A DNA stretch of 36,809 nt from Chloroflexota bacterium (GTDB taxonomy: Bacteria > Chloroflexota > Dormibacteria > CF-121), in NCBI GenBank assembly GCA_005882775.1, contig VBDY01000131.1:1-36809 (forward strand), given 5' to 3'. The position numbers and the translations under genes are program-made. Within the stretch, counting starts at the first letter, position 1; the number at the start of each line of letters is the position of its first letter. Below are positions 26,584 through 33,553 of this stretch, one piece after another. The notes beneath the pieces were generated by a model that did not search any database, had not been told where the DNA came from, and saw only the letters and a list, made by a program, of their open reading frames with translations.

Positions 26584-29196
26584 TTGACCTTACGGCTACC
26601 GCCTGTTGCTCCCGGGTCGCCGTTTGCCCACCGAGCCCCGGATGTGACCGCCTTCCGAATCAGCGTCTCTGCAGCACCGGAGAGCCAGGCGGAGACCCTC
26701 CTCGCCCACCTCGGCCCCGATACGCTCACCCAGCTGATGACGGAGGCAACCGAGGGTGATGGCTACGTGGACATCTCCGCCGACCCGGCCCGGCTGACCC
26801 TGAACCTCCAGAAGCGGACCGAAACCAGTATCGAGCGCTTCGGGCTGATCGGCAGCCTGTACGGAGTGACCGGGCGAGACCTGGCATTCGTCGTCGAGCG
26901 GCTCCAGCCGGATCCCGACCCGACCAAGGACGCGGGCGACATTCTCAGCATCGAAGTCACCGAGCTGGGGTTGGAGAGCGTCCCATATGTCCACGAGGAC
27001 GACTGGCTGCGCCGGCAGCTGCACGCGTTGGAGGAGGCCGCCAAGCTACCCCTGGTCCTGGCGGGCCAGGCGTTTGCCAACCATGAGCGTCAGTGGCTTG
27101 CCTGGCAGGCCGAGCAAGACGCGCGCCCGTACGAAGTGGAGTCGGAAGGCTGGGTGTGCAGCAAGTGCGAGAACCTGCAGTCAAACGGCACCAAATGCGG
27201 TGTCTGCGGCGCCACCAACGGCGACCGGAGCGCCGGCGCCCTGGTGGTGCTCAGCCGCCGGGGCGGGTTCAAGGAGGGTGACCGGGTCGTCATCAAGCCG
27301 GTCCACGGGGCCGAGCGCGAGGGGACCCTGCTCCGGTCCGACAACGGCGGGCGCCGCTGGCTGGTCAAGCTCCGGGAGGAGGGGGTCCTGGGGCCCGGCA
27401 CGATCCGGCCGCAGCCGATTACGGCGGTCGTCGAAGTCCAGCAGCGTACCCTCAACGGCTTCCCGGCCGGCGATATCAGCCTGCGGCGGGTCGCCGCCCT
27501 GTTGATCGCGCCGGATGAGGTCCTCCCCCCGGGCAAGCAAGAGATCAAGCCGTTCGATGAGCGGCTGAACCCGAGCCAGCAGCAGGCCGTTTTAGGCGGG
27601 GTCAACCTCTTCCCGGGAAGCATGATGCTGGTCCAGGGGCCTCCCGGTACCGGAAAGACAACCTCGATCGTCGAGACCGTGCGCCAGCTGGTGGCGCGCG
27701 ATCCCAACGTTCGGATCCTGATGACGTCCCACGCCAACACCGCGGTCGACAACGCCCAGGAGCGGCTGCAGGGTCTCGACTCCCTGCGGATGGTCCGGAT
27801 CGCCGAGCCGGAGAAGGTTGATCCAAAGTTCAGGGCTAGCATCGTGGAGGCGGACGATCCGCGGGTGCGCACCGCGCACGTAGTCTTTGGCACGGTCAAC
27901 CGGATCGCGCTGGCCTGCAAGGAAGCCGAGATGTTCGACTGGCTGATCCTGGACGAGGCGAACAAGGTGCGGTTCACGGAAACCCTGCCCTTGCTCCGTC
28001 TGGCTCCTCGCTGGTTGCTGGTTGGCGACCACCGGCAGCTACCGCCCGTGCTGGATGAAAGCGCCGCCGCCTTCCCCGTCGACGGCGACGAGGCCAAGGC
28101 GATGGTCCGCGACGCGAGCTTCTTCGAGCTGAGCTGGGCCGTCATCCCGGAGACCAACCTGGTCATGCTCGACGAGCAATACCGGATGGCGGCCCCCATC
28201 GGCAGCTATGTCTCGGTGGCTTCGTACGACGGCCGCCTGCGCAACAGCCCGGAGATGGCGGCGCTCCGCTCGCCATTGCCCTGGCCGTTCAACCGGAACC
28301 TGACATGGTTGACCATCCGCGGCCGGGAGAAGAAGGGAGGATCCGGAAGCCTCTCGAACCGGGCCGAGATCGAGGCGGTGGGACGGGTGGTCCGCCACCT
28401 GCAACGGCTGGGGCTGGAGCACCTGCGGGTGGCTGTGATCGCCATGTACCAGGACCAGGTCACCCAGCTGCGGCGAGAGATGCGGATGGTGGCGCTGCCC
28501 GGGCTCGCGGTCGATACCGTCGATGCCTTCGAGGGCGAGGAGGCGGACGTCGTCATTCTCAGCCTGGTCCGCAGCAACGAGGCCGAGCGAATCGGGTTCT
28601 TGAAAAAGGCGCAGCGGCTGAACGTTGCCATCTCGCGCGCCAAGCAGCTGCTGGTTGTGGTCGGCGACATCGAGACCGTGACCGGGCGAGAGGGTCAGGA
28701 CCTGTACCGGCCTCTGCTCGAGCACATCGAACGCGAGGGCCGGGTGGCGGGGATCGGCGCCTTGCACGCCATGGACGCGGCGGCCGGAGGTCGCCGGCGC
28801 GGCGACGGACGGCGGCAGCGTCCCGGGGCCGCCCCCGGGCGAGGCCGCCGGCGCCGCCGGGGACTTGGTCCCCGCCCAGCCGCCGAGGCCGGGGTGGCGA
28901 CTGCGAATGGGACGACTCCGGAGGGCGCGGCCGCTCCCACCGAAGCGCCCGCCGCTGCGGGCCAACCGGGCCAACCGCGCAAGTTCCGCAGGCGGCGTGG
29001 CCGGCGCCGGTCGTTCAGCCCCACGTCGAACGGCGCGGGCAGCGGGTCGTCACCAGCCGGCAGCGGGCCGGCGCCGGAAACCGCCTCCGGCGACGGCGCC
29101 GGGCGGGTACCCGATTCCGCGCCCGGTGGCTCAGGCCAGGCGGCTCGCGGACCCGAGCCACAACCCGCGGTGCCATCGGCCGAGCGTAACGCCTGA
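26584..29196 (+). CDS. UPF1-like superfamily 1 helicase with zinc finger and basic disordered tail
   Basis: About 870 residues. An N-terminal region of unknown fold (~1-180) is followed by a four-Cys finger GWVCSKCENLQSNGTKCGVC (~189-208), close to the RanBP2 pattern. Next is a small beta-rich stretch, then the SF1B core: Walker A GPPGTGKTT (~352), SHANTAVDN, Walker B LILDEAN, GDHRQLPPV, LDEQYRM, VDTVDAFEGEEADVVILS and LNVAISRAKQLLVVVGD. The last ~140 residues are low-complexity, first Arg/Gly-rich and then Ala/Pro/Gly-rich with a second Arg cluster, as in RNA-binding tails. RNA or DNA unwinding is inferred; the substrate is unknown. TTG 26584 follows AAGGAG by 5 nt and is preferred over GTG 26545. 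Confidence 0.9.
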   Translation: MTLRLPPVAPGSPFAHRAPDVTAFRISVSAAPESQAETLLAHLGPDTLTQLMTEATEGDGYVDISADPARLTLNLQKRTETSIERFGLIGSLYGVTGRDLAFVVERLQPDPDPTKDAGDILSIEVTELGLESVPYVHEDDWLRRQLHALEEAAKLPLVLAGQAFANHERQWLAWQAEQDARPYEVESEGWVCSKCENLQSNGTKCGVCGATNGDRSAGALVVLSRRGGFKEGDRVVIKPVHGAEREGTLLRSDNGGRRWLVKLREEGVLGPGTIRPQPITAVVEVQQRTLNGFPAGDISLRRVAALLIAPDEVLPPGKQEIKPFDERLNPSQQQAVLGGVNLFPGSMMLVQGPPGTGKTTSIVETVRQLVARDPNVRILMTSHANTAVDNAQERLQGLDSLRMVRIAEPEKVDPKFRASIVEADDPRVRTAHVVFGTVNRIALACKEAEMFDWLILDEANKVRFTETLPLLRLAPRWLLVGDHRQLPPVLDESAAAFPVDGDEAKAMVRDASFFELSWAVIPETNLVMLDEQYRMAAPIGSYVSVASYDGRLRNSPEMAALRSPLPWPFNRNLTWLTIRGREKKGGSGSLSNRAEIEAVGRVVRHLQRLGLEHLRVAVIAMYQDQVTQLRREMRMVALPGLAVDTVDAFEGEEADVVILSLVRSNEAERIGFLKKAQRLNVAISRAKQLLVVVGDIETVTGREGQDLYRPLLEHIEREGRVAGIGALHAMDAAAGGRRRGDGRRQRPGAAPGRGRRRRRGLGPRPAAEAGVATANGTTPEGAAAPTEAPAAAGQPGQPRKFRRRRGRRRSFSPTSNGAGSGSSPAGSGPAPETASGDGAGRVPDSAPGGSGQAARGPEPQPAVPSAERNA

Positions 29197-29210
29197 ACGA
29201 AAGAGCCTGA

Positions 29211-29840
29211 GTGAATCGCACCCAGGAGCTACTGGATCTGGCCGACTGGCGCCGTCGCGTGGGCGACCTTTATCGCATCGAAGGTCCGGATGCCATCGAT
29301 CGGTTCCGGCAAGGGCGCGATCAGCTATTTCGCGATCACTCGCAGTCACCACTCACGGAGGAGGCACAGGCGTCTTTTACGGGCCTGCGATATTTTCCAG
29401 CCGATCCGCAGTACGTGGTCAACGCGCGACTCGAGCCGGCCGATCTGAGCGAGCTTGAAATCGATACAGGTGGCGAGGACGGCGTCATCCGTTACCGCCG
29501 GGCCGGCCGGCTGGAATTCACCATGGCAGGCGAGACTTGCGGGCTCACCGTGTTCAGCCTGGTTGGGTATGGGGGAGGCCTGTTCCTTCCATTCCGCGAT
29601 GGCACTTCCGCCCGCGAAACTTACGGGGGTGGTCGCTATCTTTTCGATACGCCCAAGAACACGGATGGATTGAGCCTCAGGCTAAACGCTGGAACGCAGA
29701 ACGTGGGGCTTGATTTCAACTACGCGTACAACCCGTCGTGCGCATACGATGCGCGCTGGTGTTGCCCCCTGGCCCCACGCGAAAACTGGCTGCGGGTTCC
29801 TGTCAGGGCGGGCGAGATGGCTTACGGGGTGCCTGCATGA
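29211..29840 (+). CDS. DUF1684 domain protein
   Basis: A 209-residue soluble protein that is essentially one DUF1684 domain. It has an N-terminal WR-x-R---Y helix, SPLTEEAQASFTGLRYFP, LFLPFRDGTSARETYGGGRYLF, and the strongly conserved C-terminal GLDFNYAYNPSCAYDARWCCPLAP-x-x-N segment with clustered Cys. The biochemical role of the family is unknown. The GTG start lies 14 nt after the helicase stop, preceded by AAGAG, so it is probably co-transcribed with the helicase. It ends convergently with the nitrobindin-like gene. Confidence 0.88.
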   Translation: MNRTQELLDLADWRRRVGDLYRIEGPDAIDRFRQGRDQLFRDHSQSPLTEEAQASFTGLRYFPADPQYVVNARLEPADLSELEIDTGGEDGVIRYRRAGRLEFTMAGETCGLTVFSLVGYGGGLFLPFRDGTSARETYGGGRYLFDTPKNTDGLSLRLNAGTQNVGLDFNYAYNPSCAYDARWCCPLAPRENWLRVPVRAGEMAYGVPA

Positions 29841-29862
29841 GACGCGCGGCGTAGCGGTTGGC

Positions 29863-30339
29863 CTAACTAACCCGGACCAACGCAGCCGACAGGTGGTGCG
29901 TCAGGGCGGTGCCTCCCAGCGCCATCGCGAGCTCGTAGTGCAGGCGCTCGCCCTCGAGCCAGATCTTTCGAGCGATTGCGCTGACGGGCTTGGCCGTAGG
30001 CGTTCGCAAAACCTGGGTGCTCTGGAGCTCGATCCGGTTACCACTCACGCTGCCAAGCTCGACCTCCGCGAACCCAATTGGCTGCGCAATCACCAGCTCC
30101 AGGCGGCCGTCTCCCAGACTTCGAAGGTAACCGGCCTCGGAGTGAAGCGGCCGGCCGTCCTCGAGCGCCTCCGTCCGCTGGGTGTAGACAAGGAAGGCCT
30201 TGCCCGTGTGCGAGAAGCGGACCTCCTCGCGGTAGCGGAAGGGCTGGATGGTGGGGTATTCTCCGGATCCCTCGCCCCGCCATGTACCCAAAAGGAAAGC
30301 GACCGGCTTCAGGACCGGTTGGAGCTCGGCAGCGATCAT
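29863..30339 (-). CDS. Nitrobindin-like (FABP-like/DUF1794) protein
   Basis: A 158-residue beta-barrel protein with the family hallmark LLGTWRGEGSGEYPTIQPFRYREEVRF (G-x-W-x-G-x-G), the LVYTQRTEALEDGRPLHSEAGYLR strands and a C-terminal THHLSAALVRV strand, whose His is where nitrobindins ligate heme. Family members bind heme b and react with nitric oxide or peroxynitrite; that role here is inferred from motifs. The ATG at 30339 has TAACAT 6 nt upstream, so a leaderless transcript is likely. Confidence 0.85.
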   Translation of the reverse strand: MIAAELQPVLKPVAFLLGTWRGEGSGEYPTIQPFRYREEVRFSHTGKAFLVYTQRTEALEDGRPLHSEAGYLRSLGDGRLELVIAQPIGFAEVELGSVSGNRIELQSTQVLRTPTAKPVSAIARKIWLEGERLHYELAMALGGTALTHHLSAALVRVS

Positions 30340-30345
30340 GAATGA

Positions 30346-30351
30346 ATGTTA
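30346..30351 (-). promoter_or_regulatory. Putative -10 box (TAACAT) for the nitrobindin-like gene
   Basis: On the minus strand TAACAT is followed by 6 nt and then the ATG, consistent with leaderless transcription. The box lies in the ~30-bp gap after the cupin gene. Confidence 0.45.
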
Positions 30352-30369
30352 GCCCGGCTGCCGGCGCGG

Positions 30370-30960
30370 TCAGGCAGCCGATGCGGCAGCTGCCGGCGGC
30401 TGCCCGGCCGGAGCCGAGGCCAGGTAGCGAAGGTCGACGGCACGATAGCCGAGAAGCCGGCCGATCCGCGCCGTCAGCTGTAGCGCCCGCCATCGCCCTG
30501 GACCCCAGGTTGGTCTGCTCTCGGCCGAAAACTCCTCGATCAGGACCGCCTCCTGAAATGGGTTGCAGATCCGCTCCCCCGACACCTTGCCCTCACGGGC
30601 GAGTCCGAAGAAGGCCTCGAAGAGTGTCTCCGTACGAAGGGCCGGCCGGAACTGGACCACCACGCTGACCACATGGTCGGTGGGATTCCAGTAGCGGTGT
30701 GGTGTTCCCGGCAGGACGGTCACGGTCTCCCCGCGGGCAACTCTCAGCAGTCTTCCAGCGACCCGAAAGCTGACGGGTCCGGTCAGGACCTGGAAATGCG
30801 ACGTCTGCAGCGGATGGAGATGCTCAGCACCGACAAAGCCCCCGGGCTTGAGGCTCGACTGGAAACTCAGGACCTGACCGCCGGTCTCCCCGGCGGTCCG
30901 CAGAAAACGGACCCGCTCGCCGTTTTCGGGATTGTCGATGACCTGTCCTGAGTAGGCCAC
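30370..30960 (-). CDS. Cupin-domain protein, paralogue of the one at 36.1 kb
   Basis: A ~196-residue protein. A conserved N-terminal patch NPENGERVRFLRTAGETGG leads into a cupin barrel with the metal-ligand motif AEHLHPLQTSHFQVLTG (H-x-H...) and the second motif PGTPHRYWNP. A helical C-terminal part with FFGLAREGKVSGERICNPFQEAVL and GRLLGYRAVDLRYL follows. The same two-part layout occurs in the cupin at the right end of the window. The GTG at 30960 is chosen because a longer frame runs into the divergent DoxX start. Ligand and activity are unknown; many such cupins are small-molecule dioxygenases or sensors. Confidence 0.82.
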   Translation of the reverse strand: MAYSGQVIDNPENGERVRFLRTAGETGGQVLSFQSSLKPGGFVGAEHLHPLQTSHFQVLTGPVSFRVAGRLLRVARGETVTVLPGTPHRYWNPTDHVVSVVVQFRPALRTETLFEAFFGLAREGKVSGERICNPFQEAVLIEEFSAESRPTWGPGRWRALQLTARIGRLLGYRAVDLRYLASAPAGQPPAAAASAA

Positions 30961-31012
30961 TGTGGGCGTGACGAAAACGCGACGCGAGTATTGCGCATTA
31001 GAGTGAGAAGCG

Positions 31013-31531
31013 ATGATCAGCCTGGGGCTGCTGGTGCTTCGGGTCGGACTGGGCCTCACAGTCTCCGCCCATGGAGCTCAAAAGCTGTTTGGATGGTATG
31101 GAGGTAGCCGGATCGCCGGCTTCTCGGCTCACCTGGACCGAATGGGGCTGATTCCCGCCACCTTCTGGGCATGGATTGCCGCTCTGTCGGAGTTTGTTGG
31201 CGGTCTGCTGGTTGCGCTTGGGTTGTTGGGCCCGCTGGGCTGTTTCGCGGTCATGGGAGCGATGAGCATGGCCATCTGGCTGGTTCACTGGCCGAAGGGA
31301 TTCTTCAACACCAAGGGCGGCATCGAGTTCCCACTCATGATCTGGGTGGGGGCGCTGGCGTTGAGCGTGACCGGACCTGGAGATATCTCGCTCGATTCCC
31401 TGGTTGGCCTGCACCTGCCGGAGCCCGCCGCCTGGATTGTGGGGGCAATCGGATTGGCGCTGGGCGTGGGGGCCGGGCTGGGAAGCCGCAGCCTCCGGGC
31501 AGACCGCCGCGGGCGCCTTCCGGCGGCCTGA
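31013..31531 (+). CDS. DoxX-family membrane protein
   Basis: A 172-residue protein with four hydrophobic helices and the DoxX start LLVLRVGLGLTVSAHGAQKLFGWYGG, then FWAWIAALSEFVGGLLVALG and VHWPKGFFNTKGGIEFPLM. Family members are small membrane proteins linked in other bacteria to redox or thiol stress; no function is proven here. The ATG at 31013 follows GTGAGAAG. It diverges from the cupin gene across ~52 bp and converges on the tRNA-Arg gene. Confidence 0.88.
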   Translation: MISLGLLVLRVGLGLTVSAHGAQKLFGWYGGSRIAGFSAHLDRMGLIPATFWAWIAALSEFVGGLLVALGLLGPLGCFAVMGAMSMAIWLVHWPKGFFNTKGGIEFPLMIWVGALALSVTGPGDISLDSLVGLHLPEPAAWIVGAIGLALGVGAGLGSRSLRADRRGRLPAA

Positions 31532-31541
31532 TGGGGCAACG

Positions 31542-31615
31542 TGCCCTCGGCAGGACTCGAACCTGCGACGCCTTCCTTAGGACGGAAGCGCTCTGGTCCC
31601 CTGAGCTACGAGGGC
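31542..31615 (-). tRNA. tRNA-Arg (anticodon CCU)
   Basis: A 74-nt cloverleaf on the minus strand. The acceptor GCCCTCG/CGAGGGC has discriminator A, the D-arm is GCTC...GAGC and the anticodon stem CTTCC/GGAAG holds loop GTCCTAA (CCU, reads AGG). The T-arm is GCAGG-TTCGAGT-CCTGC. Position 32 is G rather than the usual pyrimidine. The CCA end is not encoded. Confidence 0.95.
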
Positions 31616-31625
31616 ACTGAGCGGG

Positions 31626-31645
31626 AGTATACCCACGCATATAAT
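31626..31645. promoter_or_regulatory. Back-to-back -10 boxes of the two tRNA genes
   Basis: TATAAT (31640-31645, plus) serves tRNA-Pro and TATACT (minus strand of 31626-31631) serves tRNA-Arg. They sit within a 45-bp gap, so the two core promoters overlap and face away from each other. -35 boxes are weak. Confidence 0.5.
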
Positions 31646-31660
31646 TGGCCTCTGGCCGGT

Positions 31661-31735
31661 CGGGGCGTAGCTCAGCCAGGTTAGAGTGCGCGGTTCGGGA
31701 CCGCGAGGTCGAGGGTTCAAATCCCCCCGCCCCGA
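31661..31735 (+). tRNA. tRNA-Pro (anticodon CGG)
   Basis: A 75-nt cloverleaf. The acceptor CGGGGCG/CGCCCCG has discriminator A, the D-arm is GCTC...GAGT and the anticodon stem CGCGG/CCGCG has loop TTCGGGA (CGG, reads CCG). The T-arm is GAGGG-TTCAAAT-CCCCC, where A50 faces C64 as a mismatch. The CCA end is not encoded. Confidence 0.95.
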
Positions 31736-31750
31736 GTTATTTTCTGAGGC

Positions 31751-32590
31751 TCAGGTCAGAGCCAGCAGCGCGATCCCAAGGACGATTGCGGCCGCGCCGG
31801 CGAGCCGGAGGGACGCGCCTCGGCGTTCCCGCAGCCTCCAGATTCCCCATCCCGTGACCAGCACTATGGCCGATTCTCGGACCGGCGAGACCACCGAGAG
31901 CGGAGCGACGTTGAGAGCGAGCAGCACCAGTAGATAGGCCGCCGTCATCGGGACGCCGACGGCCAGGGCCTGAGACCATTTCGGTGCCTCCCAGCCGCCC
32001 CGGAATCCCCGGCCAAAGACCCAGGCGTTCAACAGGATGGCCGCGAATACCCAGAGCACCCAACCGTAGAGCAGGGGCGGACCCAGCCGCACCCCTACCC
32101 GGTCGATCGCGCTGTAGACGGCGATCATGACTCCGGTCGCAAGCGCAGGCAGGAGCGCGCGGCCTACATTCGCCGGTCGGCTGACAGCCCAGATGCCGGC
32201 GACCAGGCAGGCGACTCCGACCAGCTCCCAGCCTCGGAGTCCCTCATGGAGGACTGCCAGACCGATCGCAACCGCGACCACGGGCGCCGTGCCGCGGGCA
32301 ATGGGATAGACCGCCGACAGCTCTCCTCGCCGGTAGGCAGCCGAGAGGAAATTGAAGTACACGAGCTCCACCACCGCTGAAAGGGCGGCGAGCTCCCAGG
32401 CTTCCAGCGGCAGTCCGGGCCTCCCCGCCGCTACCCAGATGACCACCGCCGGTGGCACCCCAACCAGCGTCGTAACCCCCAGCGCTCGGGCGGCCAGCCG
32501 CAGCGGATCGGCTGAGCCCTTGAGCAGCGCGTTCCAGGTCGCGTGCAGCACCGCCGCCAGGCCGATCAGCCCGAAGAGCAACGGCGTCAT
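31751..32590 (-). CDS. EamA/DMT-family transporter
   Basis: A 279-residue membrane protein with ten hydrophobic segments arranged as two EamA repeats. The first repeat starts LIGLAAVLHATWNALLKGSADP and contains YPIARGTAPVVAVAIGLAVLHEGL, the second contains VAPLSVVSPVRESAIVLVTGWGIWRLRERRG. Family members export or import small metabolites; the substrate is unknown. The ATG at 32590 has TACACT 8 nt upstream, so the transcript is probably leaderless. It ends 15 bp from the tRNA-Pro gene. Confidence 0.9.
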   Translation of the reverse strand: MTPLLFGLIGLAAVLHATWNALLKGSADPLRLAARALGVTTLVGVPPAVVIWVAAGRPGLPLEAWELAALSAVVELVYFNFLSAAYRRGELSAVYPIARGTAPVVAVAIGLAVLHEGLRGWELVGVACLVAGIWAVSRPANVGRALLPALATGVMIAVYSAIDRVGVRLGPPLLYGWVLWVFAAILLNAWVFGRGFRGGWEAPKWSQALAVGVPMTAAYLLVLLALNVAPLSVVSPVRESAIVLVTGWGIWRLRERRGASLRLAGAAAIVLGIALLALT

Positions 32591-32598
32591 GCCCCCGG

Positions 32599-32604
32599 AG
32601 TGTA
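32599..32604 (-). promoter_or_regulatory. Putative -10 box (TACACT) for the EamA gene
   Basis: On the minus strand TACACT is followed by 8 nt and the ATG, with no Shine-Dalgarno. It has the same sequence and nearly the same spacing as the boxes before coaX and gmd. Confidence 0.5.
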
Positions 32605-32645
32605 CGAGCCGGCAGGAAGCCCGAGGCAGTCAGCCCACTCCGATG

Positions 32646-32664
32646 TTGATATCATTGATATCAA
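32646..32664 (+). promoter_or_regulatory. Tandem palindromic operator-like boxes before ku
   Basis: TTGATATCATTGATATCAA contains two copies of the 8-bp palindrome TGATATCA (32647-32654 and 32656-32663), 9 bp centre to centre. The whole block is also a perfect inverted repeat. It ends 3 nt before the ku ATG and includes the only TATCAT-like -10 candidate, so a bound protein would block transcription. Tandem short palindromes of this size resemble ribbon-helix-helix repressor sites; the regulator is not identified. Confidence 0.6.
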
Positions 32665-32667
32665 GTT

Positions 32668-33507
32668 ATGGCCGCGCGCGCCATCTGGACGGGCACCGTG
32701 AGCTTCGGGATGGTCAGCATCCCGGTTCGGCTCTATACCGCCACGGAATCTCACGACGTCCGTTTCCACCTGCTGCACAAGAAGGACCACGCCCGACTCA
32801 AGAACGTACGTTGGTGTCCGATCGATGAGAAAGCTGTGCCCTGGGAGGAGGTCGAGAGAGGCTACGAGTACGCGAAGGGAAAGTACATGCCTATCACCGA
32901 GGAGGACCTGGACAAGCTACCCGTCGCGACCGTGCATACGGTCGACATTGCTAACTTCGTCAAGCTGGAAGAAGTCGACCCGATTTACTACGACAAGACG
33001 TACTACCTGGCGCCGGATGAGAACGGGGTGAAGGCCTTCACGCTGCTTCGACGGGCACTCGAGGAGACCGGACGAGCCGCGGTCGCCAAGGTGGCCATCC
33101 GCGATAAGGAAAACCTCTGCCTGATACGACCATATGGCGAGGTGCTAAGCCTGGAAACCATGCTTTATGCAAACGAGGTACGGCCGGCTGACGAGTTGGT
33201 GGGGGCCGCCGACGGCAGCGTCAAGGTTTCGCCCAGGGAGCTGGAGATGGCCGTGTCGTTAATCGAAAATCTGAGCGACAGCTTCGACCCGGAAAAATAT
33301 AAGGACGAGTTCCAGGCCGCCGTCCAGAAAGTGATCCGCGCCAAGGTTGAAGGCGCACCGCTCCCGGAGGCCCCGGTCCGTCGGGGCGCCAAAGTGGTGG
33401 ACCTGATGGAGGCCCTGCGGGCCAGCGTCGAAGCCACCCGGAAGAAATCGGCCACCCCTGCCCGCCGTCGGGCGGCCGGCGATGGCAGGCGGCGCAAGAC
33501 GGCCTGA
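32668..33507 (+). CDS. ku: Ku DNA end-binding protein (NHEJ)
   Basis: A 279-residue bacterial Ku homodimer subunit that rings broken DNA ends and recruits ligase D. It begins RAIWTGTVSFGMVSIPVRLYTAT, the universal bacterial Ku start. It has FHLLHKKDHARLKN, GYEYAKGKYMPITEEDL, DPIYYDKTYYLAP, the MLYANEVR stretch and a Lys/Arg-rich C-terminal tail (KKSATPARRRAAGDGRRRKTA) typical of the DNA-binding extension. No ligD lies nearby. There is no Shine-Dalgarno before the ATG; two tandem palindromic boxes sit immediately upstream and probably control it. Confidence 0.95.
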   Translation: MAARAIWTGTVSFGMVSIPVRLYTATESHDVRFHLLHKKDHARLKNVRWCPIDEKAVPWEEVERGYEYAKGKYMPITEEDLDKLPVATVHTVDIANFVKLEEVDPIYYDKTYYLAPDENGVKAFTLLRRALEETGRAAVAKVAIRDKENLCLIRPYGEVLSLETMLYANEVRPADELVGAADGSVKVSPRELEMAVSLIENLSDSFDPEKYKDEFQAAVQKVIRAKVEGAPLPEAPVRRGAKVVDLMEALRASVEATRKKSATPARRRAAGDGRRRKTA

Positions 33508-33553
33508 CGCATTCAACCATCCGGTCGTTCGCCCGGTGTGGCACCCTTAGCAG

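Noticed and set aside
28039-28974. 311-codon minus-strand frame inside the helicase gene
   Set aside because: It lies wholly under helicase motifs III-VI and the tail; no independent evidence.
28770-29190. Arg/Gly/Ala/Pro-rich low-complexity DNA at the helicase 3' end considered as a repeat or recombination artefact
   Set aside because: No exact repeat unit is present and the frame stays open and in register to a stop, so it is a disordered protein tail.
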